Shown here: one piece after another, positions 1 through 5,606 of the stretch | Layout: every line of letters begins with the position of its first letter | How positions within the stretch are numbered: the stretch's first letter is position 1 | Assembly: GCA_015488125.1 (NCBI GenBank) | Contig: WFOJ01000227.1 | Coordinates: 1 to 5,606 of the forward strand | Reading direction: 5' to 3' | DNA: 5,606 nt | Source: Mariprofundaceae bacterium | GTDB lineage: Bacteria > Pseudomonadota > Zetaproteobacteria > Mariprofundales > Mariprofundaceae | Position numbers and translations under genes: made by a program | The notes under the pieces: model-generated | What the model was told of the DNA's origin: nothing | What the model saw: the letters and a program-made list of their open reading frames with translations, nothing else | The model's database searches: none

Positions 1-38
1 CATGCCACAGCAGATCTTTCTATTCTCAAACATCTTCC

Positions 39-44
39 TATGAT
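39..44 (+). promoter_or_regulatory. Possible -10 promoter hexamer for the membrane pair
   Basis: TATGAT matches the sigma-70 -10 consensus at five of six positions and lies in a locally AT-richer stretch about 21 bases before the first ATG of the membrane gene. The best -35 candidate at a suitable distance (TTTCTA, 17-22, 16-base spacer) is poor. The call therefore rests on one hexamer and is weak. The upstream gene is outside the window, so the pair may instead be transcribed from further left. Confidence 0.25.
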
Positions 45-65
45 ACGCTGATCACGTTCACCCGG

Positions 66-1115
66 ATGCCTACCATGTCTGATACCATGCTCTCTACCCA
101 CCATGCCCGCAACGGTTTGCTGCAATGGCTGCTCTTTGTTCTTGCCCTGGGCATGCTGCTTTATGTGTTTCGCCAATCTCTGGCGCAACTTGAAGTGGTG
201 TGGTCGCAAACGCTGGCTGGTTTGCTGATCAATGGCTTTATCGGTCTGTTATTTACAGTTGGTATGTTGCGAATTCTCTGGTTGTTGTATTTTTACCAAC
301 GGGAAGAAACAGCGATTCGGCAGTTTATGCATCATTGGGTCAGCAAACAGGAAATTCATGGTCAGTCGCTGATCGCCGCCCGCTATTTTGCCATGCAGAG
401 TCTGCACAGTCAGCAAACGCCCGTGCATCAGGGGGCACTGGCTGCTGCCTTGCAGGCACGGGAGAAGGCGCGCACCTCGGTGCTTCGTTATATCAATAAT
501 GTGCTGATTCTTTGCGGGGTGTTTGGCACCATTGTGTCGCTGTCGATTGCCCTGGTCGGCGCCTCGGGCATGCTGGAAGGAGCGGTGGATGCCAAAGGAA
601 TGGGCATGGTGATTCATGGCATGTCGTCAGCCCTGAGCACGACCATGACGGCCATCGCCTGCTATTTCTTCTTTCACTATTTTCTGTTGCAAGTCGAGAA
701 TGCGCGGCTGGCCGTGTTGGCCAGCATCGAACATATCAGCAGCACGCTGCTGGCTCCGGTGTTTCATATTCAGGCGGATCGTTTGCCGCATCAACTATCG
801 GCATTATTGCAGACTTTGCAGGAAAGCGTGCAGGGGCTTGCGCAGGCGCAGCAGCAGTGGCTGGAACAACAGCAACAGGTGCAACAGCGCGTGGAGAAAC
901 AACTGGCGCAGCTGGATCACTACCTGGAGCAATGCACCGCCTTTATCCCGGCAACGGCGGAGCAGGAAACGCAATCGCGGCAACTGGAGCTACAGTTGTA
1001 TCGCACGCTGAAAGAACTGCGTGAACAACAGCAGCAAGCGCAGCAGGCGCAGCTTGAGGCGCTGAAGACCATTGCCGCACAGCTTCAGCAGGGCTTTCGC
1101 CTGCCTTCTCAGTGA
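66..1115 (+). CDS. MotA/TolQ/ExbB-type inner-membrane channel protein with Gln-rich coiled-coil tail
   Basis: 349-residue membrane protein, probably the channel half of an ion-driven stator complex. Hydrophobic helices are seen at about residues 18-36, 50-77, 143-165 and 186-210. The last two carry the family look: a Gly/Thr-rich helix (GVFGTIVSLSIAL, 151-163) and a Ser/Thr-rich helix (SSALSTTMTAIA, 187-198). Both resemble the pore helices of ExbB, TolQ and MotA, where Thr residues line the ion path. About 65 residues, probably cytoplasmic, separate helices 2 and 3. After helix 4 the protein continues for about 140 residues as a predicted coiled coil; residues 241-349 are roughly 29% Gln. ExbB and TolQ have no comparable tail. 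The next gene, 9 bases on, encodes the matching ExbD-like partner. The start is uncertain: ATGs at 66, 75 and 87 all lack a good Shine-Dalgarno, and the frame stays open to the left window edge without another ATG/GTG/TTG. Family-level assignment is fairly sure; the biological role is unknown. Confidence 0.8.
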   Translation: MPTMSDTMLSTHHARNGLLQWLLFVLALGMLLYVFRQSLAQLEVVWSQTLAGLLINGFIGLLFTVGMLRILWLLYFYQREETAIRQFMHHWVSKQEIHGQSLIAARYFAMQSLHSQQTPVHQGALAAALQAREKARTSVLRYINNVLILCGVFGTIVSLSIALVGASGMLEGAVDAKGMGMVIHGMSSALSTTMTAIACYFFFHYFLLQVENARLAVLASIEHISSTLLAPVFHIQADRLPHQLSALLQTLQESVQGLAQAQQQWLEQQQQVQQRVEKQLAQLDHYLEQCTAFIPATAEQETQSRQLELQLYRTLKELREQQQQAQQAQLEALKTIAAQLQQGFRLPSQ

Positions 1116-1124
1116 GTCGCTAAC

Positions 1125-2129
1125 GTGGATCAGTCCTTTCCTTCACTGACAGATGACGCGCAACTGGCAGAAGAGAGTTTCTGGCCGTCGTTTACCGATA
1201 TTCTGACGGTGATCGTGTTGATCTTTCTGATGGCTATGCTGGTGCTGTTGCTGCGTAATATGGATTTGCTCAGCGCCCTGCAGCAAAGTATTGCCCAGAA
1301 AGAAGCCGTCTTCGCCCAAAGCGAGCAACTTAAACAACACAATACCGAACTGCAACAGCGCCTGCGTCAGCAACAGGTAAGCCTGCAACAGGCAAGAGAA
1401 CGTTACCAACAGGCTACAGCCAGCCTTGAACAGCTCACACAACTGGCGGAACAGCGTGCCGGGCAGTTGCGCAAGCTGCAAACCAGTGTGCTACAACTTC
1501 AGCAGCAGCTTGAGATGCAACAGCAGCGGCTGCAAGCACAACAAAGTGAATTACAACGACGCGAAGCCCTGCAACAGCGACTGGAGACCGATTATCAGCA
1601 ATTAACAGCCCGACTGGGAGAGGCCAGGGCGTCGCTGGCGCGTCAGCAAAATCTGCTGGCCGCCCGTGAACGGGAGATTCAAACCATGAAGGAAGCTGCC
1701 GCCTTGCAACAGCGGGAGCAGGCTCGCATGACTGATTTATTGCAGGCGAATGTGGATCAATGGCGGGCCAGGGCAGAAGCGCAGGGTAGTAAGCTGATGC
1801 AAATGCAGGATGCTTACAGTATGTTGCAACAGCGCTACTTGCGCCTGATTCGTCCGGCACGTTCGCCGCGTAACAAGCACGTGGTGGAAGTGCTTTATAC
1901 GATGCGCCAGGGCACGGCGGTGTATGGTCTGCGGCAGGATTCGGCCAGTTCATGGCAGATCATGCCGCTGGCCCAACTCAGGCAGTCATTGCAGGCGCTG
2001 AAGGATCGTTATGGCAAAAAGCTTTATGTGCGAATCATTATCCCGGATGACAGTCCCTTGTCATTCAACCAGGCATGGGAGTTTACCCACCGTATGCTGA
2101 AGGCTTATGATTATTACTATCAGCAATAG
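1125..2129 (+). CDS. ExbD/TolR-like single-pass stator protein with long periplasmic coiled coil
   Basis: 334-residue protein starting with GTG nine bases after the preceding stop, so the two genes are almost certainly co-expressed. Layout: a short acidic cytoplasmic N-terminus (1-19); a transmembrane helix at about 24-43 preceded by SFWPSFTD; a Gln-rich coiled coil (about 51-240, 48 Gln in 190 residues); and a small C-terminal domain (about 250-334). Asp25 at the membrane entry occupies the place of the ion-carrying Asp of ExbD, TolR and MotB. The C-terminal domain has the order of the ExbD/TolR periplasmic domain: strand (VVEVLYTM), second strand, helix (LAQLRQSLQALKDRYG), strand (KLYVRIIIPDDSPLSF), then a final helix ending at YDYYYQQ. 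ExbD and TolR are only about 140 residues long, so the coiled coil is a large insertion. No OmpA-like peptidoglycan-binding domain, as in MotB or ZorB, is visible. The fold assignment of the C-terminal domain is from pattern only. Function is unknown; energising an envelope process is an inference. Confidence 0.75.
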   Translation: MDQSFPSLTDDAQLAEESFWPSFTDILTVIVLIFLMAMLVLLLRNMDLLSALQQSIAQKEAVFAQSEQLKQHNTELQQRLRQQQVSLQQARERYQQATASLEQLTQLAEQRAGQLRKLQTSVLQLQQQLEMQQQRLQAQQSELQRREALQQRLETDYQQLTARLGEARASLARQQNLLAAREREIQTMKEAAALQQREQARMTDLLQANVDQWRARAEAQGSKLMQMQDAYSMLQQRYLRLIRPARSPRNKHVVEVLYTMRQGTAVYGLRQDSASSWQIMPLAQLRQSLQALKDRYGKKLYVRIIIPDDSPLSFNQAWEFTHRMLKAYDYYYQQ

Positions 2130-2155
2130 CTTTCCTGACTGGCTGATCGTGACTT

Positions 2156-2183
2156 GATTGCCAAAGCCCGGCAGCCTCCCAGG
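2156..2183 (+). repeat. Extra copy of the foldback element's right end
   Basis: These 28 bases repeat 2319-2346 in direct orientation with four mismatches. Weaker similarity continues leftward through TCGTGAC (2147-2153), with a two-base insertion. The copy abuts the left end of the foldback element: 2162-2179 and 2182-2199 form an inverted repeat (15 of 18 identical to the reverse complement) with only two bases between. It lies 26 bases after the stop of the ExbD-like gene. It could be the remnant of a second, deleted element, or an end left by an earlier insertion. The hairpin has no T-run after it, so it is not a typical intrinsic terminator. Confidence 0.7.
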
Positions 2184-2346
2184 AGTCTGTCGGACTTTGA
2201 TCAATCTACTACGAAAAAGCGGCTATTGGCCAAATATTCGCCCTGTTTTTGTTAAATAGCACTGCTATTCGCCGCCAACAGGTCGTCTATTTGACTCAAT
2301 CCCGCTATTTCTCGTGACGATTGCCAAAGTCCGACAGACTCCTAGG
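2178..2346. mobile_element. MITE-like near-palindromic foldback element
   Basis: A non-coding element of about 169 bases with terminal inverted repeats. AGGAGTCTGTCGGACTTTG (2181-2199) is the exact reverse complement of 2325-2343; extended to 2178-2199 and 2325-2346 there is one mismatch in 22. The symmetry continues inward on the same centre (base 2262). Bases 2231-2247 match the reverse complement of 2277-2293 at 14 of 17 positions, and 2255-2261 (AATAGCA) pairs exactly with 2263-2269. No transposase-sized ORF lies inside, so it would have to be mobilised in trans. A 4-base target duplication is possible but degenerate: CCAG at 2179-2182 and CTAG at 2342-2345. The right end stops 31 bases before the gcvT start, so it may form the gcvT leader or separate the two gene groups. 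The transposase family cannot be named from this window. Confidence 0.75.
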
Positions 2347-2364
2347 CTTCCTGCCATCAATTTC

Positions 2365-2370
2365 TGGAGG
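2365..2370 (+). promoter_or_regulatory. Ribosome binding site fixing the gcvT start
   Basis: TGGAGG seven bases before ATG 2378 is a good Shine-Dalgarno. It supports that ATG over the in-frame TTG at 2321, which lies inside the right arm of the foldback element and would add 19 residues not expected in the family. Confidence 0.75.
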
Positions 2371-2377
2371 TCAGCGC

Positions 2378-3490
2378 ATGACTGAACTGGCGAAAACGCC
2401 ACTGTATGACGCTCATGTTGCCCTGGGCGGTAAAATTGTTCCCTTTGCCGGCTATGCCATGCCTGTGCAATATACGGCAGGCGTGTTGAAGGAATACCAT
2501 TGCGTGCGTGGCGATGGGGCGGGACTGTTCGACATATCCCACATGGGGCAGGTACGCGTCAACGGGTCGCAGGCGCTGGCCTTTTTACAATACGCCACCA
2601 GCAACAACGTGGCGGCGCTGGATGATGGTCAGGTGCAATATTCTGCCCTGCTGAACAGCGACGGCACGTTCATCGACGATATTACCACTTATAAAATCAC
2701 CGATGATCACTATTATTTATGCATCAATGCCGCCAACCGCCATAAGGATGTGGCGCATTTGCAGGCGCTGGCGGCATCTTATGATGTCAGCGTGGTGGAT
2801 GAATCAGATCGCACAACGCTGCTGGCGCTACAGGGTCAGCAAGCGCAGGCCTGTTTACAGCCGTTGACCGGCACACCGCTGGATGACATTGCCTATTACC
2901 ATTTTGCAGCATGCACGCTTGACTGTGGCGGCCAAAGCGTTGCGGCTGTGATCTCCCGCACCGGCTACACCGGCGAGGATGGCTTTGAGCTATACCTGCC
3001 CAATGAAGCGGCGGCAGCTGTCTGGGATGCCTTGCTGGCTGCCGGTGCGCAGCCCATCGGACTGGCAGCGCGGGATATGTTGCGCACGGAAATGGGCTAT
3101 GCGCTCTATGGCCATGAAATCAGCGATACTGTTACGCCTGTGGAAGCACGCCTGATGTGGATCACCAAACTGGACAAGGGTGATTTTTTGGGGCGTGAGG
3201 CTGTGCTGGCACGTCGTGAGGCAGGCGCAAAACAGGCCTTGCTGGCGCTGAAACTGACAGGCCGGGGTATTCCGCGTCAGGGCTATCGGGTATTGGCTGG
3301 CGATATGGCAGTCGGTGAGGTCACATCTGGCCAGCATTCGCCATTGGCTGGTGCAGGGATTGCACTGGCGTATGTGGAGCCTGCGTATGCTGACAGTGAT
3401 CGCCTGGCCATTGAAATTCGATGCAAGGCAGCCGCCGCTGAGCGCACAGACCTGCCTTTTGTGCGCAGTCGAGTGCGGCGGAACAAGTAA
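2378..3490 (+). CDS. gcvT: Aminomethyltransferase (glycine cleavage system T protein)
   Basis: 370 residues, the normal length for GcvT. The enzyme transfers the methylene group from aminomethyl-lipoyl-GcvH to tetrahydrofolate, releasing ammonia and giving 5,10-methylene-THF in the cytoplasm. Family hallmarks are present: KTPLYDAHVALGGKIVPFAGY near the N-terminus (6-26), FDISHMGQ (51-58), the DGTFIDD segment with the conserved Asp pair (100-101), RTGYTGEDGFELYLP (194-208), the folate-site region GLAARDMLRTEMGYALYGHE (228-247) and GRGIPRQGY (295-303). The typical C-terminal LPF (359-361) is followed by a basic tail, RSRVRRNK, slightly beyond the usual end. gcvH follows after 17 bases. No gcvP is present nearby in the window, and no glycine riboswitch is recognisable in the leader, which is occupied by the foldback element. 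Identification is very secure. Confidence 0.96.
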   Translation: MTELAKTPLYDAHVALGGKIVPFAGYAMPVQYTAGVLKEYHCVRGDGAGLFDISHMGQVRVNGSQALAFLQYATSNNVAALDDGQVQYSALLNSDGTFIDDITTYKITDDHYYLCINAANRHKDVAHLQALAASYDVSVVDESDRTTLLALQGQQAQACLQPLTGTPLDDIAYYHFAACTLDCGGQSVAAVISRTGYTGEDGFELYLPNEAAAAVWDALLAAGAQPIGLAARDMLRTEMGYALYGHEISDTVTPVEARLMWITKLDKGDFLGREAVLARREAGAKQALLALKLTGRGIPRQGYRVLAGDMAVGEVTSGQHSPLAGAGIALAYVEPAYADSDRLAIEIRCKAAAAERTDLPFVRSRVRRNK

Positions 3491-3507
3491 TCACAAGGGG
3501 AAAGAAC

Positions 3508-3885
3508 ATGACAATTCCAGCGAATCTGAAATATACCAAAGACCATGAATGGGTGCGTATTGATGGTGAAGAAGCCGAATTTGGCGTGACCGATCACGCC
3601 CAGGAAGCCATCGGCGATGTGGTGTTTGTTGAACTGCCTGAAGTAGGGCAGCGCGTAACTGCGGGCGAATCATTTGCCGTGATTGAATCCAGCAAGGCTG
3701 CCTCGGATGTGTATGCTCCGGTCTCCGGTGAAATCATCGCCATCAACGAAGCGCTGGAAGATGCGCCGCAACTGATTAACGAAGATCCCTATGGCAAGGG
3801 CTGGATCGCCCGCATCCGTGAAGTCGGTGATGAGCATCAGGAATTGATGGATGCTGAAACTTACGGGGTATTCCTTCAGGAATAA
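3508..3885 (+). CDS. gcvH: Glycine cleavage system H protein (lipoyl carrier)
   Basis: 125 residues, close to the roughly 128 usual for GcvH. The protein carries the aminomethyl intermediate on a lipoyl arm between the P, T and L proteins. The lipoylation motif is clear: ESSKAASDVYAPVSGEI (60-76), with Lys63 as the expected lipoyl-lysine. Most relatives have ESVKAASD, so Ser62 is a minor variation. The N-terminus KYTKDHEWVRI (8-18), the EAIGDVVFVELPEVG segment (33-47) and the C-terminal DPYGKGWIARI (93-103) are also typical. An AAGGGGA ribosome binding site lies just upstream of the ATG. The next gene begins 2 bases after the stop, suggesting translational coupling. Confidence 0.96.
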   Translation: MTIPANLKYTKDHEWVRIDGEEAEFGVTDHAQEAIGDVVFVELPEVGQRVTAGESFAVIESSKAASDVYAPVSGEIIAINEALEDAPQLINEDPYGKGWIARIREVGDEHQELMDAETYGVFLQE

Positions 3886-3887
3886 TC

Positions 3888-4802
3888 GTGATTGCCCAAA
3901 CGATTGGCCAGATCGCGCGGGGTCGTCACGGTAGCGTTCATCTTGATGCGGAGCGGGCACAACAGGTGTTTCTGCGTCTGCTGGCTGACGATGCCGACCC
4001 TTTGCAGCTGGGAGCATTTCTGATTGCCGAGCGCATGAAGGGCGAAACCAGTGAGGAACTGGTGGGGTTTGTGCGTGCTGCCCGTCAGATCGCGGGCATC
4101 GCCAGCGAACCAGTGCGTCAAGGTTGGGTTGACCTGCCTTGCTACGCAGGCAAACGCCGCGCTGCGCCAGCGCATTTGGTGGCGGCGCTGCGTTTGCGTC
4201 AACAGGGACTGCGCCTACTGGTGCATGGCGTGGCTGCTATTGATGGACGCTGTTCAGCCTGGCAGTGCCTGAAGCAGGCGGGTGTACAACGGGCGGCAAA
4301 CATTGATCAGGCGTTGGCGCTGGTGGAGAATAACGGCCTGGCGTATCTGGATCTGGCTGAGTATTGTCCACCCTTGATGCGCATCTATGCCCTGCGTCAG
4401 CGACTGGGGGTGCGCAGTTTTGCCAACAGCGTGGCTCGCCTGCTGAATCCGCTGCAATGCACGGGGCAGCTTAATGGCGTGTTCCACCCGCCCTATGTGC
4501 AACGGCTGGCGGAAGTGAATGCGCATCTTGGCCAGCGACAATCGTTGATTTTTATGGGTGCAGAAGGCGAACCGGAGTTATATGCTCACCGCCAGAAACA
4601 GTGTGTTCGGCAGCAGGGAGAAGCCATTGTGAACGTGCGCTTTGATGATTGCAGCCCCATGCCTTATCCCAGAGATGTACTGGATACAACAACCGTGCAA
4701 CAACAATTCATCGCCATGCTTGAAGGCCATGCCAGCGAAGAAGAGGAACAGCGCATAGCGCGTTCAATGCAGGCATTGCGCCAGATGGCGGAGGCTCTGT
4801 AA
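3888..4802 (+). CDS. ybiB: TrpD2/YbiB-family protein (glycosyltransferase family 3-like)
   Basis: 304 residues with GTG start, 2 bases after gcvH; AGGA just upstream serves as the ribosome site. It resembles E. coli YbiB, a homologue of anthranilate phosphoribosyltransferase (TrpD) that is reported to bind nucleic acids rather than work in tryptophan synthesis. The N-terminal helical domain (about 1-70) has GRGRHGSVHLDAERAQ and LGAFLIAERMKGETSEELVGF, as in TrpD-fold proteins. Next come LPCYAGKRRAAPAHLVAALRL (83-103) where true TrpD has its glycine-rich PRPP loop (GTGGD), then VHG (112-114) and CPPLMRIYALRQRLGVRSFA (160-179). GAEGEPELY (224-232) corresponds to the late HGxEGE-type motif. Lack of the PRPP loop argues against TrpD catalysis. 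The gene symbol is by resemblance. Its position in a glycine-cleavage operon has no obvious metabolic explanation. Confidence 0.82.
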   Translation: MIAQTIGQIARGRHGSVHLDAERAQQVFLRLLADDADPLQLGAFLIAERMKGETSEELVGFVRAARQIAGIASEPVRQGWVDLPCYAGKRRAAPAHLVAALRLRQQGLRLLVHGVAAIDGRCSAWQCLKQAGVQRAANIDQALALVENNGLAYLDLAEYCPPLMRIYALRQRLGVRSFANSVARLLNPLQCTGQLNGVFHPPYVQRLAEVNAHLGQRQSLIFMGAEGEPELYAHRQKQCVRQQGEAIVNVRFDDCSPMPYPRDVLDTTTVQQQFIAMLEGHASEEEEQRIARSMQALRQMAEAL

Positions 4803-4811
4803 AGGGAGGAG
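4803..4811 (+). promoter_or_regulatory. Strong ribosome binding site of the DJ-1-like gene
   Basis: AGGGAGGAG in the 13-base gap, four bases before ATG 4816, is the strongest Shine-Dalgarno in the window. It suggests higher or independent translation of the last gene of the cluster. Confidence 0.7.
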
Positions 4812-4815
4812 AATA

Positions 4816-5373
4816 ATGAAAAAACGCGTACTGGTTCCATTTGCCGAAGGCGTGGAAGAAGTGGAAATGATGTGCGTGGTGGACATGTTGAACCGCGCTG
4901 GTGCTGAGGTGTGCATGGCCAGCCTGGATGGTCAGCCGGTGCAAGGGCGCTCTGGCGTAACTTTTGTGCCTCATGCCAATATTGAAGACGTGCAGAACGA
5001 CCACTGGGATATGATTGTGCTGCCCGGTGGTTTGCCCAATGCAGATTTATTGCGCAATAACGCCTGCGTCAAGACAATCACCCTGCGGCTACGCAAACAG
5101 CGGCGCACCATTGCAGCCATCTGTGCCGCGCCGGTGGCGCTGGCGGCCTATGGTGTGATCGAATCACACCGGGTCACCTCCTATCCGTCAACGCAGACCA
5201 TGGTGGAAGAGTTTGCGCCTGCCGCTGTCTATGTTGACGAGGCAGTCGTTGAAGATGATGTTCTGATTACCAGTCGCGGCCCGGGAACGGCACTGGCCTT
5301 TGCCTTGCGCCTTGTGGCCAGACTCTGCGGTGAAGACAAGGCGGCAGCCATCAGCGAGGAAATCGTTTTATAA
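4816..5373 (+). CDS. DJ-1/PfpI (YajL-like) family protein
   Basis: 185 residues, matching the 180-200 of human DJ-1 and E. coli YajL. These are cytoplasmic flavodoxin-like proteins linked to oxidative and carbonyl stress; their enzymatic activity (glyoxalase, deglycase, chaperone) is debated. Seen here: the N-terminal strand and EGVEEVE (11-17), where Glu17 aligns with DJ-1 Glu18; the VVDMLNRAGAEV helix (21-32); the LPGG turn (69-72); and the nucleophile-elbow segment AAICAAPVALA (100-110) with Cys103 at the reactive-cysteine position. TSYPSTQ and TSRGPGTALAFAL follow as in YajL. The Cys and Glu pair are both intact, so an active protein is likely. It is the last gene of the gcvT cluster, 13 bases after the TrpD2 gene, and faces the converging GGDEF gene. 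Family sure, exact subfamily less so. Confidence 0.9.
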   Translation: MKKRVLVPFAEGVEEVEMMCVVDMLNRAGAEVCMASLDGQPVQGRSGVTFVPHANIEDVQNDHWDMIVLPGGLPNADLLRNNACVKTITLRLRKQRRTIAAICAAPVALAAYGVIESHRVTSYPSTQTMVEEFAPAAVYVDEAVVEDDVLITSRGPGTALAFALRLVARLCGEDKAAAISEEIVL

Positions 5374-5415
5374 GTCTGTAAAACTTGTCATGACCAGCAT
5401 GTCAGGAGGGAGTGT

Positions 5416-5606
5416 TCAGTCATCGGGAGCAGGGTGGCAGCGCACCTGGTTTCGCCCTGCTTTTTTGGCTGCGTAGAGGGCCTGATCGGCGGCCTTGATC
5501 AGGTCGCCCGGCTTTAATTCGCGTCGGGGCACCATGGTTGCCACGCCAAGGCTGAGCGTGACCTGCTCTGCTGCCTCATTATCCATGTGCGGAATGCCGA
5601 TGTCCA
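5416..5606 (-). CDS. GGDEF-domain diguanylate cyclase, C-terminal end (partial)
   Basis: The reverse strand encodes the last 62 residues of a protein that enters from the right window edge and stops at TGA 5418-5416. It shows the distal half of a GGDEF domain: VTLSLGVATMVP (the TxSxGxA strand), then LIKAADQALYAAKKAGRNQV, which is the conserved ADxALYxAKxxGRNxV signature, and a short tail RCHPAPDD. These enzymes make cyclic di-GMP from two GTP. The GG(D/E)EF active-site loop and any sensor domain lie outside the window, so activity cannot be judged. The gene converges on the DJ-1-like gene with a 42-base gap. Confidence 0.9.
   Translation of the reverse strand, partial: DIGIPHMDNEAAEQVTLSLGVATMVPRRELKPGDLIKAADQALYAAKKAGRNQVRCHPAPDD
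5428..5466 (+). terminator. Possible intrinsic terminator of the gcvT cluster
   Basis: AGCAGGG (5428-5434) pairs exactly with CCCTGCT (5455-5461), and the run of T extends to 5466. This is a 7-base stem with a 20-base loop followed by T-rich sequence, 55 bases after the DJ-1-like stop. The large loop weakens it. The T-run is also the Lys-Lys codons of the conserved AKKAGRN motif on the other strand, so part of the signal may be coincidental. Confidence 0.4.

Noticed and set aside
1..51. C-terminal end of an upstream gene (frame 1, stop at 49-51)
   Set aside because: Only 16 codons are visible with no recognisable motif, so coding cannot be told from chance.
835..1090. CAG/CAA-rich stretches as a DNA microsatellite or repeat array
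   Set aside because: There is no fixed repeat unit; the bias comes from Gln-rich coiled-coil coding with mixed CAG and CAA codons.
1435..1953. 172-residue minus-strand open frame inside the ExbD-like gene
   Set aside because: It lies antisense to a clear coiled-coil coding region whose repetitive CAG/CAA codons keep the reverse frame open, and it resembles no family. The same applies to the plus-strand frame at 512-1024.
66..2129. Calling the membrane pair ZorA/ZorB of a Zorya phage-defence system
   Set aside because: The topology is similar, but no OmpA-like domain is seen in the second protein and no ZorC, ZorD or ZorE gene follows; housekeeping genes do. The upstream side is not visible, so it stays only an analogy.
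2130..2377. Glycine riboswitch upstream of gcvT
   Set aside because: The gap is accounted for by the symmetric foldback element, and no glycine-aptamer core could be recognised.
2321..2377. TTG start extending gcvT by 19 residues
   Set aside because: It falls within the foldback element and has no Shine-Dalgarno, while ATG 2378 has one and gives the normal family length.
5374..5415. Hairpin around TGTCATGACCAGCATGTCA as a terminator
   Set aside because: The arms do not pair well and no T-run follows.

Overview
The window reads as a bacterial chromosome segment with about mid-50s % GC, densely packed genes, ATG/GTG starts and Shine-Dalgarno sites. The glycine-cleavage proteins, the YbiB/TrpD2-type protein and the ExbB/ExbD-type membrane pair fit a proteobacterium (gamma, beta or zeta). 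The class cannot be fixed from sequence reading alone.

Layout. (1) 66-2129: a two-gene membrane module. The first gene encodes a four-helix MotA/TolQ/ExbB-type protein with a Gln-rich cytoplasmic coiled-coil tail. Nine bases later comes a single-pass ExbD/TolR-like partner, in which about 190 residues of Gln-rich coiled coil separate the membrane helix (with the expected Asp) from a small C-terminal ExbD-like domain. It looks like an ion-driven stator/motor with a long periplasmic rod, of unknown function. (2) 2130-2377: a non-coding gap filled by a near-palindromic, MITE-like foldback element (about 2178-2346). It is centred on base 2262 and has a third, extra copy of its terminal repeat abutting its left end. 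(3) 2378-5373: a tight co-directional cluster of gcvT (aminomethyltransferase), gcvH (lipoyl carrier), a TrpD2/YbiB-family gene and a DJ-1/PfpI-family gene. Gaps are 17, 2 and 13 bases, so it is probably one transcript. (4) 5416-5606, minus strand: the 3' end of a GGDEF diguanylate cyclase gene, converging on the cluster. A terminator-like hairpin for the plus strand lies inside its coding end.

How the genes relate. GcvT and GcvH are the T and H proteins of the glycine cleavage system. The P-protein gene, usually next to them, is not in the window and must lie elsewhere if the system works. TrpD2 (nucleic-acid binding in E. coli YbiB) and the DJ-1-like protein are probably co-transcribed passengers or stress/maintenance functions. 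The membrane pair is separated from gcvT by the foldback element and has no evident functional link to it. The most interesting items are the coiled-coil ExbB/ExbD-like pair and the symmetric foldback element just upstream of gcvT.
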